Below are positions 1 to 9,028 of a stretch of DNA of 64,000 nucleotides, in pieces (the first letter of the stretch is position 1; each line of letters starts with the position of its first letter). A model generated the notes under the pieces. That model was not told the origin of the DNA, made no database searches, and was given only the letters and a program-made list of their open reading frames with translations. This DNA comes from JAGWBF01 sp965116325 (GTDB taxonomy: Bacteria; Chloroflexota; Dehalococcoidia; Lucifugimonadales; JAGWBF01), in NCBI GenBank assembly GCA_965116325.1, contig OZ220675.1:2046001-2110000 (forward strand), in the 5' to 3' direction. The translations under genes and the position numbers were made by a program.

Positions 1-426
1 ATAGTGGAGCATCACAAGGGTGAGGTGGCATTCCCCGGTGGGGCCAAGGACCCGGAAGATGCCAGCTTCCTGGATGCTGCCCTTCGGGAATGCCAGGAGG
101 AGATGGGGATTGCCCCCCAGGATATAACCACCTTGGGCCAGCTCGATGACGTCGTTACCCGCAGCCGTTTCAAGGTAAAGGTGTTTGTAGGCACAATTCC
201 CTATCCGTACGCGTTTGAACCCAGTTCCATAGAGATCGCCGAGGTCCTTGAGGTCCCGATCAGCGAGCTGCTGGACCCTTTGAACCTCCGTGAAGAGGTT
301 CGTTGGTCAGCGGGCAATGCGGTGAAGTCAAACTGCTATGCCTACGGCGACCACCTGATCTATGGCGCCACAGCCCAGATGGTTGACCGCCTGCTGGAAC
401 TTATCCCGGCAGGACTCAAGAACTGA
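1..426 (+). CDS. Nudix hydrolase, CoA-pyrophosphatase-like (5' end outside window)
   Basis: This is the C-terminal part of a Nudix hydrolase, which splits nucleoside diphosphates linked to another group. The first visible codons already read into a GEVAFPGG stretch, which in the NudL/CoA pyrophosphatase group sits well inside the protein. The reading frame is open to base 1, so the true start is upstream. The Nudix box is visible as FPGGAKDPED followed by ALRECQEEMGI; the extra residues between the two halves are typical of the CoA-type (UPF0035) subgroup. The exact substrate is inferred from this motif only. It ends 49 bases before the VWA gene on the same strand. Confidence 0.8.
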   Translation: MVEHHKGEVAFPGGAKDPEDASFLDAALRECQEEMGIAPQDITTLGQLDDVVTRSRFKVKVFVGTIPYPYAFEPSSIEIAEVLEVPISELLDPLNLREEVRWSAGNAVKSNCYAYGDHLIYGATAQMVDRLLELIPAGLKN

Positions 427-475
427 GCGTAGAGCCTAAAGTACAAGGGCGTGGATATCCAAGAGGGAGGGAAAG

Positions 476-3400
476 TTGAGCTCTCCATCCGGTCCTGAAG
501 AAAGCTCAGCCCGCCTGGTGGTGGAGGCTGCGCTGGCAAAGATGCCGCCCTCGGTGGTGGAGGAGTTCAGCCGCTCCCGTGGCGAGCTGGCCTCCGCCTT
601 CAACGAAGAAGAGCTGAACCTCTGGGCCAAGGAAGGGCTGACCATTGCCAACCAGACTGTGAGGTCGTGGGAGGCAGCCCTGGAGTATTTCCGCGCAGGC
701 CCCGAGGTGTCCAAGTCCCTCCCCTTCACCTCCTTTATGCAGTGGGCACGCTGCGGTACATACCTCTCCCAGGACTCTCCCACCCTGGCAGTCGCCTACT
801 TCAAGGCCAGCCCCGGGATTGCAGCCAACCTCAGGGCCCAGTACATCCCCCGCTGGGCCGGCCTTGGCCGAAGCTTGTACAAGGGTACATGGAAGTCCAG
901 CACCCTGGCTGCCCGCTTCTTCGAGGTTAGCCCCCGCCTGGTCCGTTACCTCCCCTTCTGGGATGTGGAGGTGTTCCTGTCCCTGACGGAGGCCCTGTCC
1001 TATAAGTCCTACGATGTCGCCAGCGAGTGCCTGATGCTGGGGCAGGATGTTCTTGCCAACATGGGCAAGGAACGGGAAGCCTTCCTGTCCATGTGCCGCA
1101 CCCTCACCGAAGGCACCTGGCGGGAAGTCAAGGGATGCATGGAGGTTGTGGAAAGGGCCCTGGCTGTTGTGGAGGAGGGCCAGCGCAGCAGGTTCCTCAG
1201 GTTGTCGGAACGCCTGGCAAAGTCGGGACAGCGGGACATCCCCGCCTTCATCCTGGAAGGCTCCCAGTCGCTGGGCCGGGTAAGCCAGTCCTCCCATCGC
1301 TACATCCTAGACCTTTGTGATGGGCTGCTGCCCATCTCCCCCGAGAGCGTCCCCGCTTTCCTGAAGAGCCTGGACTACGTGCTGTCCAGGATCACCCTAA
1401 GCCAGCTTGACTCGTGGTTCCAGAGGGGCGTTTCCGTCATGGAGGAGAACCCCGATGGAGGCTTAGCCTACTTCAAGGTGGAGTCCAACACCTCGGAGAG
1501 TGTGCTGGAGACCCTGTCTTCCAGCCTGGAGCTGGACCGGGTGAAGGGGGTTATGCGCCTCTACTGCCGGGCCCTTTCCGGTGCGCCCATAGAAATCCTC
1601 GACAGCAAGGAGCTGGTGCACAAGGGGATCGGTTGGGTATCCGAGTCCCACGCCTCCACCGAAGGCACCAAGGTGTTCCTGCCCCCCGTGGTGGACCGCT
1701 ACCAGGCCAAAGAGGAAAACTTTGGCTGGTTCAAGGTGGTCAGTACTCACCAGGTTGCCCACATGGAGTTCGGCAGCTTCGCGTTCTCCTTCGACCAACC
1801 CTCCAACCTGTTCAAGGATATGAGGGCGGAGCTGGAGACGGAGGCTGTCGCCAAGCGGGGAGAGGCAGAAGCCCTGCTGGAACCGGACTTGGATGTGGAC
1901 CTGGACAGCTCCGTAGCTGAGCGTGGATACCTGACCGACATGGGAAGGTTTTTCCATCTCTTCGAGGACCGCCGCCTTGCCCTTGACCTGTTTACCGGCC
2001 TGGAAGACGGAAGGTTGGACTACAGGGTAAAGGTGGAGTACCCCGGTATTTTCACCAACTACAAGCGGGTGCAGCAAGGCGCCCTGGAGGAACGGCCGCC
2101 CATAGAGGAGATGCCGCTGAAGCAGGCAATGGTGGAGATACTGCTGCGCCTCAGCCTTGGCCAGACCAAGGGGCTGCCGGTGCCTCGCGGGTATTCCAAG
2201 GTTGCCCGAATGCTGTTCAGGATCCTTAAGCACCTGTTCACGACCAGGGCCACCGTGGAGGACACTGGGGAAGCCACCATACGGGCCTACCAGCTGATCT
2301 CCCTTCTGCCCAATGAGCCACAGCCTCCCGAAGAGTTCGAGTCCCAGGACTTCGACGACGACCAGGAGTTCTCGGAAGAGGAGCTCCAGGAGCTTCTGCA
2401 GCAGATGCAGGGAGGGCAGGACAAGGGAGGCCAGGGAGACAACGAGCAGCCCTATGAGTCTCCCCAGGAAGTGGAGTTCCGGGGAGACTTCAAGCCGGAG
2501 CTGGTGCAGCTCCTGAACCGCCTGCGCATGGACCAGAGACAGCAGATGCAAGGAGACCCCCAGCCCATCACCAAGGAGATGCTGGAACAGCTTCTCAAGG
2601 AGAGCGCCGACCTGGACCTGGATGCGGAAGAAGGGGCCCTCCAGACGACCATGGGTATGTTCGCCCAGAATATGATGAAGGAAGCCGGCACCCCCCCGCC
2701 CTCTTCCCAGCCCGGGCAGGGTTACGGCCCCATGGTGCATGAGGACGAGCAGGGGGGTGCCCTGGAGACCAGGGAGCCCAAAGCCCAGGTGTACGACGAA
2801 TGGGACTTCCGGGCTGCCGACTACAAACCCAAGTGGTGCATAGTCCGGGAGAAGAGCGTTGAGGAAGGAGACATCAACTTCTTCAACGATACGCTGCGTA
2901 ACTTTGCAGCCCTGACGTCGGATATCCGGCGACAGTTCGAGATGGTGATCCCGGAGAGCTTCCGCAAGGTGCGCAGGGTGATCGATGGCGAGGACCTGGA
3001 CCTGGATGCAGCGATAGAAGCCACCATCGACTGGCGCAGCGGCAAGACCCCCGAGGAGAAGGTGTGGTGGCGCAGAAACAAGATCGAGCGTGATGTCGCC
3101 GTGGTGTTTCTGCTGGATATGAGCGCCTCCACGGCGGAGGCCATCGACGAGGGGCGCCAGCCGGTGGATGACCGGGATGCTCCCGACGATCCGGTGGAGT
3201 ACATGATGTGGCTGCGCAGCAGGCGGGAAGGGATGATCCGCCGTCACTACAAGCGCATAATCGACCTGGAGAAGGAGAGCACGGCCATCCTGCTGCATGC
3301 CCTGGAGACCATCGGGGATTCCTATGGCATCTACGGATTCTCGGGCTATGGCAGGGAGAACGTCGAGTACTACGTCATCAAGGACATCGACGAGCCCTTC

Positions 3401-3778
3401 CATGACAGGATCAAGCGCCGCATCGACAAGATCACTCCCATGCACGCCACCAGGATGGGGCCTGCTATCCGCCATGCCACTTCAAAGCTGTCGAACCAGG
3501 AAGCCAAGACAAAGCTCCTGTTTCTGATAAGCGATGGGCGTCCCCAGGACCGCGGGTACAGCCGCGAGGGTGTGGAGAAGGAATACGCCGTTCATGACAC
3601 CCACATGGCCCTGGTGGAAGCTCGCAGGAAAGCGATCGTGCCCTTCTGCCTCACCGTGGACAAGTCGGGCCACGACTACCTGAAGTCCATGTGCGGGGAT
3701 ATGAGCTACGAGGTGCTGGACAACATCTGGAGCTTGCCCTCCAGGCTGCCGGTGTTGTACCGGATGCTAACGACCTAG
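476..3778 (+). CDS. Large VWA-domain protein (NorD/CobT-like)
   Basis: A 1100-residue protein with a C-terminal von Willebrand factor A domain. The metal-binding MIDAS motif DMSAS is at residues 881-885, and further on YGFSGYG, ATRMGPAIRHA and LFLISDGRPQD match the NorD/CobT type of VWA protein. The first ~600 residues look helical and repeat-like. Residues ~615-800 hold an acidic, Gln-rich, low-complexity linker, also usual in NorD and CobT. Such proteins normally work with a MoxR-type AAA+ ATPase to activate a metalloenzyme; no such ATPase is in the window, so the target is unknown. The start is a TTG at 476, preceded by a strong GAGGGAGG ribosome site. It converges on the DUF4340 gene. Confidence 0.85.
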   Translation: MSSPSGPEESSARLVVEAALAKMPPSVVEEFSRSRGELASAFNEEELNLWAKEGLTIANQTVRSWEAALEYFRAGPEVSKSLPFTSFMQWARCGTYLSQDSPTLAVAYFKASPGIAANLRAQYIPRWAGLGRSLYKGTWKSSTLAARFFEVSPRLVRYLPFWDVEVFLSLTEALSYKSYDVASECLMLGQDVLANMGKEREAFLSMCRTLTEGTWREVKGCMEVVERALAVVEEGQRSRFLRLSERLAKSGQRDIPAFILEGSQSLGRVSQSSHRYILDLCDGLLPISPESVPAFLKSLDYVLSRITLSQLDSWFQRGVSVMEENPDGGLAYFKVESNTSESVLETLSSSLELDRVKGVMRLYCRALSGAPIEILDSKELVHKGIGWVSESHASTEGTKVFLPPVVDRYQAKEENFGWFKVVSTHQVAHMEFGSFAFSFDQPSNLFKDMRAELETEAVAKRGEAEALLEPDLDVDLDSSVAERGYLTDMGRFFHLFEDRRLALDLFTGLEDGRLDYRVKVEYPGIFTNYKRVQQGALEERPPIEEMPLKQAMVEILLRLSLGQTKGLPVPRGYSKVARMLFRILKHLFTTRATVEDTGEATIRAYQLISLLPNEPQPPEEFESQDFDDDQEFSEEELQELLQQMQGGQDKGGQGDNEQPYESPQEVEFRGDFKPELVQLLNRLRMDQRQQMQGDPQPITKEMLEQLLKESADLDLDAEEGALQTTMGMFAQNMMKEAGTPPPSSQPGQGYGPMVHEDEQGGALETREPKAQVYDEWDFRAADYKPKWCIVREKSVEEGDINFFNDTLRNFAALTSDIRRQFEMVIPESFRKVRRVIDGEDLDLDAAIEATIDWRSGKTPEEKVWWRRNKIERDVAVVFLLDMSASTAEAIDEGRQPVDDRDAPDDPVEYMMWLRSRREGMIRRHYKRIIDLEKESTAILLHALETIGDSYGIYGFSGYGRENVEYYVIKDIDEPFHDRIKRRIDKITPMHATRMGPAIRHATSKLSNQEAKTKLLFLISDGRPQDRGYSREGVEKEYAVHDTHMALVEARRKAIVPFCLTVDKSGHDYLKSMCGDMSYEVLDNIWSLPSRLPVLYRMLTT

Positions 3779-3790
3779 GGGCAAACGGGG

Positions 3791-4840
3791 CTAGGGCCTG
3801 TACGGCGGGTCGGTTACCAGGCGCACCATTTCTTCCCCCCAGTCAGCGGGCACTATGTACAAGGTCTCCTGATCGGCCGCTCCCGCATACCAGTAATCGC
3901 CCTCCGGGGTTTCTTTTCCTAGGAAGAAAGTGGATTCTTCTTCATCGGCATGCCGAACCAGCACGGACACCTTCGCCTGGTCAACGTTCAGCTCAAACAC
4001 ATCGGCATCCTCAATATCCCGTTCCTGGGACTCGCTGATCCGGGGGTTGCTGAGCATGGACAAGATTTCGGCCCAAGCGTCATCATCAACGGGGGTTCCA
4101 TCCCCTAAGGCGATCCACTCCCGGCCCTCCGGTTCATACTCGACTATAGTCCATTCGCCATCGCGGAGCTCATAGTCGAACCTCTCCAGCCTGGGAATTG
4201 AAGTGGCGCTGACAAGGGTGATGTCCTCCACCTGGACGGTCAACAGGGTCGGCGCATATGGAGGCTCCGTCGCCAGCTTGCTGACGGACTCTGCCCACCC
4301 AGCCGAAAGAGTAAAGAGCCGGTTGTCGCCGACCCTTCGTGCGTACCAATTCTCCTCGTCCGGCGTAGGGTCTCCCATGTGGAAATTGACGAGTTCTCTT
4401 CCGCGGAAATCGAGGCTCACGGAGGTACGAGGAGGCTCTAGCCCATAGCGCGGCAGGTCGGCTGTGTCGGCGTCCAGTTCTTTCAACTCCCTTTCGGTTT
4501 GGGGGCCGCTGAGGAGCAACGGCGTAGCGCTCCATAACGGTCCGTACACCGGAGTATCGTGGCCGTCCTTGATTACCCAAAGGTCTTCGTATTCCTGTTC
4601 AAGAGAGGCGGCGTCTTCTCCCAGGGCTGCCGCGATCTCCTCCGGGTCCGTTAGGAGCTGGTACGCCACCGACGTGCCCTCGTGGGTTATCCGGATGCCG
4701 TCGAAGGACTCTTCACCTATCCTGTAGAGACGGGTGGGCTGCTCCTCCAAGGTCCTGGTGTTCAATGCCCTGGTGAGCAACACGGCGCCGCCCACCATCA
4801 CCAGGACGGCTATGAGCAGCGCAGTAAGCTTGTAGTTCAT
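3791..4840 (-). CDS. DUF4340 membrane-anchored protein
   Basis: A 349-residue protein with one N-terminal membrane helix (about residues 5-26) followed by an extracytoplasmic region of repeated beta-rich blocks such as YGLEPPRTSVSLDFRG and YWYAGAADQETLYIV. This is the pattern of DUF4340. It is the last gene of a four-gene operon with a Gld-type ABC ATPase, an ABC-2 permease and a GldG-like protein; that order is common in many phyla. Its biochemical role is not known. The gene starts 56 bases after the GldG-like stop. Confidence 0.8.
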   Translation of the reverse strand: MNYKLTALLIAVLVMVGGAVLLTRALNTRTLEEQPTRLYRIGEESFDGIRITHEGTSVAYQLLTDPEEIAAALGEDAASLEQEYEDLWVIKDGHDTPVYGPLWSATPLLLSGPQTERELKELDADTADLPRYGLEPPRTSVSLDFRGRELVNFHMGDPTPDEENWYARRVGDNRLFTLSAGWAESVSKLATEPPYAPTLLTVQVEDITLVSATSIPRLERFDYELRDGEWTIVEYEPEGREWIALGDGTPVDDDAWAEILSMLSNPRISESQERDIEDADVFELNVDQAKVSVLVRHADEEESTFFLGKETPEGDYWYAGAADQETLYIVPADWGEEMVRLVTDPPYRP

Positions 4841-4896
4841 TCCTTACACCCTTTGCCAGGACCCGAGGTCTTGTACGAATGCACCATCGGAACAGC

Positions 4897-6642
4897 TCAG
4901 CGCCGTCGCCACCACACCACAACCCCTGCCAGGGCCATGATGGAAGGAAGGAAGAACCAGCCAAGGTAGCGCATCAGATTGTACTGGTTATCGTCCAGTA
5001 TCAGGTGCCTGTAGCTGTCGGTCTTGGGTCGGATGCTGGCCAATGCGGCGTCTCCCACAAGCCAGTTCACCGAGTTGAGGAAGATGTCGCTGTTGAATGC
5101 AGTGGTGAAGTGGGTGTTGCTGGCGAAGTCCGAGTCTCCGAACACTACCAGCGATGTGGGATTGTCGACGTCTATTTGGTCCGGCGGTTCCTGGCCCAAG
5201 GCGGCGAACCCTCGGATGGCCACGGCAGGATAGTAGAAGTCGCTGTCTCCCGTTGAGGGAATTGCCAGGGCTGCTCCAAAGATGGTGGTGTCCGGTCCTA
5301 CAACTACCTCAGGGTCCGGGGAGATGAAAACGTCCGGAACAAACACGATTCCTTCGGCGGGCTCGAGCTGCGTGACGCCGGGATAGATTGTGGGTCCAAG
5401 CTCCCACGTAAGATTGCGTGTTCCGAGTATGTTCTCCAAGGTCGCATCGGGCAGCACAGGCAAAACGGAGCTCAGGTAATCGTTGGCGTTCAGAAGTAGG
5501 GTAGTTTCGTCGTCCTCCAATGCATTGCCTGGATCGATAACCTGGTCTGTGCCTACGACCACGCCCCAGCGGGCTGCCAGATCTCGGAAGCTCTGGGGGC
5601 TTTCTGGATCGAGAAGAAGGAGCATGTCGCCTCCCCCGTCCAGGTACCTATCCAAGAGCTCCCTCTCATCATCCAGAAGGTCGCGCCGGGGCCCGGCAAC
5701 CACCAGCATGCCGACGACCTCCCCCTCGATCAGGGCTTGGAAGGTCTCCCTGTCCGAGTTCAGGCTGAGGTTTAGAGTTGAGACGGCGTAGTTTTCGCGC
5801 TCAACGTTGACGCTGGCGATGGCGAAGCCTTCCGCAGACCCCTCTTCCCTGTTGAAGATGCTCTTTTCGTCATGGCCTGTCAGGAAATAGACCTGCTTCT
5901 TCTCTTCTCCGGTCACTATGAGAAGGGCGGTTACAAAGTCCTGCTCCAGGAATTCCGAGTATGAGACCTGGTGGTTGCGCTGGGAGTCCACGCTGGTGAA
6001 GACCGTGTTGCCGTAGTCCTCCAGCCCGTACTCCCGGGCGATCTCCGGCTCCCTGTCAGGGTCGATGAACTGGTAGGAGAAGCTGCCGGTGTGGGATTCG
6101 AATTCATGCAGCATATCCTCCACCTGGCTCCGGCTTGCCGCCACCTGTCTGCGCAGGGACTCATCACGGATGCTGTCGAGGGAAGGGAAAAACACCCTGG
6201 CTTCCACCGGCTCTGCCAGATTGTCCAGAAGCTGCTGGGTGCGTGGGGCTAGCTCGAACTGCCTGGTAGCGGTAACGTCAAAGCGCTCCACGTTTTCGAA
6301 GGCAAGAAAGTTCACCAAGCCCGCAATAGCAAGAAAGGCCGCAATCATGATGACTGTGTTGACACCGTACCTGCCAGAGCGGCTGGCAGCTGCCCTGCCA
6401 ACGCTCCTGAAGGAGATGGTCATGGAAATGATCAGCAGCGCAGCTCCTATTGCCTGGAGCAGGTAGGCGAAGAACCTGAGGTCGGGGATGAGGGCCCAGA
6501 AGACCAGCCCTACGACGAGGCCTATAAAGCCAGCTATGGCGAAGGGGGCACTCAGGTCCTGGAGGGAGTCCAGCAGATTTCGGGCACTGCCCAAAAGAGT
6601 CCCGGACAGTCTCTCATTGGGATCTGGGGGTTGCTGGGTCAT
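4897..6642 (-). CDS. GldG-like ABC transporter auxiliary protein
   Basis: A 581-residue membrane protein of the GldG/ABC_transp_aux family. Three hydrophobic helices lie in the first ~130 residues. A large extracytoplasmic domain follows, with family phrases LLDNLAEPVEARVFF, VYFLTGHDEKSI and LLLLDPESPQSFRDLAARWGV. A last helix close to the C-terminus ends in WWRRR. In Bacteroidota, GldG works with GldA and GldF in gliding; in other phyla the same trio is widespread with no proven substrate. The adjacent ATPase and permease genes support it as a third subunit of that transporter. Confidence 0.85.
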   Translation of the reverse strand: MTQQPPDPNERLSGTLLGSARNLLDSLQDLSAPFAIAGFIGLVVGLVFWALIPDLRFFAYLLQAIGAALLIISMTISFRSVGRAAASRSGRYGVNTVIMIAAFLAIAGLVNFLAFENVERFDVTATRQFELAPRTQQLLDNLAEPVEARVFFPSLDSIRDESLRRQVAASRSQVEDMLHEFESHTGSFSYQFIDPDREPEIAREYGLEDYGNTVFTSVDSQRNHQVSYSEFLEQDFVTALLIVTGEEKKQVYFLTGHDEKSIFNREEGSAEGFAIASVNVERENYAVSTLNLSLNSDRETFQALIEGEVVGMLVVAGPRRDLLDDERELLDRYLDGGGDMLLLLDPESPQSFRDLAARWGVVVGTDQVIDPGNALEDDETTLLLNANDYLSSVLPVLPDATLENILGTRNLTWELGPTIYPGVTQLEPAEGIVFVPDVFISPDPEVVVGPDTTIFGAALAIPSTGDSDFYYPAVAIRGFAALGQEPPDQIDVDNPTSLVVFGDSDFASNTHFTTAFNSDIFLNSVNWLVGDAALASIRPKTDSYRHLILDDNQYNLMRYLGWFFLPSIMALAGVVVWWRRR

Positions 6643-6667
6643 ACTCTCCTACTGCCTGCTCGAAGTC

Positions 6668-7381
6668 CTAGCGCCAACGGCGGCTCTCCACAGACCTGAC
6701 GGTCAGGAACAGGAATACTGCGATCACTGTCAGGTAATAGGCTAGGTCTCTGGTATCGACGACACCTCGAGTGAAGTCCTCCAGGTGACTCGTCAGGCCT
6801 ATCTGGGAAAGGACCGTCGATGTGGTTCCGCTGACCAAGCCTGCGGACTGGTCGATCACGAAGAGGATCAGGAGGATGCCGAATCCCACAACCAGGGCGA
6901 TTATCTGGTTGTTGGTAAAAGACGATGTCAGTAGCCCGATTGAGAGGGCTGCTCCGCCATACAGGGCCATTCCAAGGTACCCGGACCAGACCGGTCCCCA
7001 ATCGGGGTTTCCGTAGTAGCCCAAGAGCACCACGTAGAACAGCGTCAAGCTCAGGGTCGCAATGAAAAAGACCAGGCTGGCGGCGTATTTGCCGAGGACC
7101 ACTTCCCAGTCACGTACCGGGGAGGTGAGCAGTAGCTCCAGGGTCCCCAGCTTCTGCTCCTCGGCGAACAGTCGCATGGTCATCGCCGGGGCGAGAAAGA
7201 TGAGAATAAGCGCGCTGGGGGTTACATAGCCATCTATGCTGGCCTCAGGGATATCGGTGCTGATGCTGGTCACAAAGAAGTAGCCCGTCAGCGCCACAAA
7301 TACCAGGGCCACTATGTAGCCCATCGGACTGGTGAAGTAGGTCTGGATCTCCTTGGATGCGATCGCTAGGGCGACCCTCAT
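6668..7381 (-). CDS. ABC-2 type permease (GldF-like)
   Basis: A 237-residue integral membrane protein with about six hydrophobic helices, starting with the typical N-terminus MRVALAIASKEIQTYFTSPM of ABC-2 permeases. The cytoplasmic phrase FAEEQKLGTLELLLTSPV is the family's characteristic coupling segment. Its ATG overlaps the TGA of the ATPase gene by four bases, so the two are probably translationally coupled. It pairs with the upstream ATPase and the downstream GldG-like and DUF4340 proteins. The substrate is unknown. Confidence 0.88.
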   Translation of the reverse strand: MRVALAIASKEIQTYFTSPMGYIVALVFVALTGYFFVTSISTDIPEASIDGYVTPSALILIFLAPAMTMRLFAEEQKLGTLELLLTSPVRDWEVVLGKYAASLVFFIATLSLTLFYVVLLGYYGNPDWGPVWSGYLGMALYGGAALSIGLLTSSFTNNQIIALVVGFGILLILFVIDQSAGLVSGTTSTVLSQIGLTSHLEDFTRGVVDTRDLAYYLTVIAVFLFLTVRSVESRRWR

Positions 7382-8343
7382 TCACCCAGCTCCTCGCTGG
7401 TTGTCAGCTTCAGAAATATCTCTTCCAAGCTCATGCTGACCAGCTGGATCGTCAGCAGGTTCCAGCCGTTGCTAACCACCAGCCTGGATATGGTCCCCCT
7501 GAGGTCCAGACCCTTGTTGGCTTGGACGAAGTAAGTACTGCGGGCATCCTCGTCCTGGCCACCGCTGACGGAGACGCTCACATCCACAACCCCCCGGATC
7601 CTCTTGAGGGCGCTGGTCACCTGCTCTTCTGGACCCCGGATCTCCACCTGCAGGCGCTCTGCGCCTTGCAGTCGTTCGGCCAGGTTCTTTGGGCTGTCCT
7701 CAGCGACGATCTGCCCTTCATGGATGATCACCACCCGCTGGCACACCATGCTTACCTCGGGCAGAATGTGGGAGCTCAGGATGACCGTGTGCTCCTTGCC
7801 CACATCTTGTATCAAGCTGCGAGTCTCCACCACCTGGATGGGATCGATGCCTATGGTGGGCTCATCGAGCACCAGCACCTCGGGTTCGTGAAGGATAGCT
7901 TGGGCGATGCCAACTCGCTGGCGAAAGCCCTTGGAGAGCTTCCCTATGATGCTTCTGCGGTAGTCTCCAAGACGGCAGATGGCGACAACATCTCCAATGC
8001 GGCTCTTGATGCGCTTGGGGTTCATTCCCCGGAGGGTGCCCATGAAGCTGAGGTAGGACTCTACTGTCATGTCGGTGTACAGGGGCACCGTTTCAGGAAG
8101 GTACCCCGTTCTCCGGCGCACCTCCAGGGACCTCCCGACCACATCATAGCCGGCCACCGTCGCGGTGCCCTCGGTGGGGGGCATGAAACCGGTGATGATG
8201 CGCATGGTCGTAGTCTTGCCAGCGGCATTTGGGCCAAGGAAGCCCAGAATCTCGCCCTTCTTTACTTCGAAGTTCAGGTCCTCTATGGCAGGAAAGCTGC
8301 CGTAGAACTTCGTCAACCCTTTGACCTCGATCATCCCAGCCAA
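7378..8343 (-). CDS. ABC transporter ATPase (GldA-like)
   Basis: A 321-residue ATP-binding subunit. Walker A GPNAAGKTT is at residues 37-45, the signature is the variant LSKGFRQR at about 136-143, and Walker B VLVLDEPTIGID ends at about 167. The last ~90 residues are the extra domain found in GldA/DRA-type ATPases. It is the first gene of the minus-strand operon. Two starts are possible: TTG at 8343 (AGAGGA nine bases upstream) or ATG at 8334, which would give the more usual N-terminus MIEVKGL. Confidence 0.88.
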   Translation of the reverse strand: MAGMIEVKGLTKFYGSFPAIEDLNFEVKKGEILGFLGPNAAGKTTTMRIITGFMPPTEGTATVAGYDVVGRSLEVRRRTGYLPETVPLYTDMTVESYLSFMGTLRGMNPKRIKSRIGDVVAICRLGDYRRSIIGKLSKGFRQRVGIAQAILHEPEVLVLDEPTIGIDPIQVVETRSLIQDVGKEHTVILSSHILPEVSMVCQRVVIIHEGQIVAEDSPKNLAERLQGAERLQVEIRGPEEQVTSALKRIRGVVDVSVSVSGGQDEDARSTYFVQANKGLDLRGTISRLVVSNGWNLLTIQLVSMSLEEIFLKLTTSEELGE

Positions 8344-8436
8344 CTGTGTTCGTCCTCTTTCTGGAGTAATTCAACCCCATGCCGACCCTATGCTGGCCCC
8401 ATGTTGGAAGGTAGGTAGCCTTTCCAGCGGTTGTAG

Positions 8437-8442
8437 ATTATA
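8437..8442 (-). promoter_or_regulatory. Candidate -10 box for the Gld-type ABC operon
   Basis: The 207 bases between the ABC ATPase and the AdoMet decarboxylase gene should hold promoters for both directions. On the minus strand a perfect TATAAT lies about 94 bases before the ATPase start, and the same bases give TATACT on the plus strand. I see no clear -35 box at the right distance for either, so this is only a candidate. Confidence 0.3.
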
Positions 8443-8550
8443 CTTGAAGGTTGTGCGAATATTCCACATGATACCCGCCCAGTGCTGGGATATTTCTGGA
8501 AATGGGCCCACGGACTTCGGGCACACACGATACTAGATCGGAGATAGCGG

Positions 8551-8967
8551 ATGCACCTGGTGATCGATGCTTACGGCGGCGACCGGGAGAAGATGTGGGA
8601 TGAGGAAGTAGTACGAAACTTTCTGTCGGAATACCCATCTGCCCTTGGTATGACCAAGCTGTGCGAACCCCAGGTGCTCACGTATATGGCTCCCAAGGAT
8701 GAAGACTCGGGGGTAACCGGGTTCGTCGTCATTGCCGAGAGCCATATCAGCATTCACACCTTCCCCAACCGGGATTTCGCATACGTCGACGTTTTCTCTT
8801 GCAAGTCCTTCGACCGGGACAAGGCCTACGGGGACATCATGGAGATCTTCGGATTCGATTCGGCGGACACCTGGGACCTGGAAAGAGGTCTCGAATTCCT
8901 GGACCGTCAGCCTATTGGAGCGTCGCCCGGCCCAAGACAGAGACCCGCAAGGTTGATGTCCAGTTAG
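8551..8967 (+). CDS. speH: S-adenosylmethionine decarboxylase proenzyme
   Basis: A 138-residue proenzyme of the prokaryotic SpeH family. It makes decarboxylated AdoMet, the aminopropyl donor for spermidine. The cleavage site is visible: Glu63-Ser64 in AESHISIHTFP, where Ser64 should become the pyruvoyl cofactor. The conserved His69 and Cys84 (VDVFSC) are present. The last ~25 residues are poorly conserved. The next gene on the strand is agmatinase, so two steps of polyamine synthesis sit together; no spermidine synthase is in the window. The ATG at 8551 is preceded by GGAGATAGCGG. Confidence 0.92.
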   Translation: MHLVIDAYGGDREKMWDEEVVRNFLSEYPSALGMTKLCEPQVLTYMAPKDEDSGVTGFVVIAESHISIHTFPNRDFAYVDVFSCKSFDRDKAYGDIMEIFGFDSADTWDLERGLEFLDRQPIGASPGPRQRPARLMSS

Positions 8968-9028
8968 TCTGGGTCCGGTACGCGGCGACTCGACATAACG
9001 TTTCCCACTAGAACAGGCGAGACCAAGC

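Noticed and set aside
1463..3475. A 670-codon open frame on the minus strand inside the VWA gene
   Set aside because: It is antisense to a clearly coding gene, has a composition rich in His, Gly, Leu and Val typical of reverse-frame shadows in GC-rich DNA, and shows no recognisable domain.
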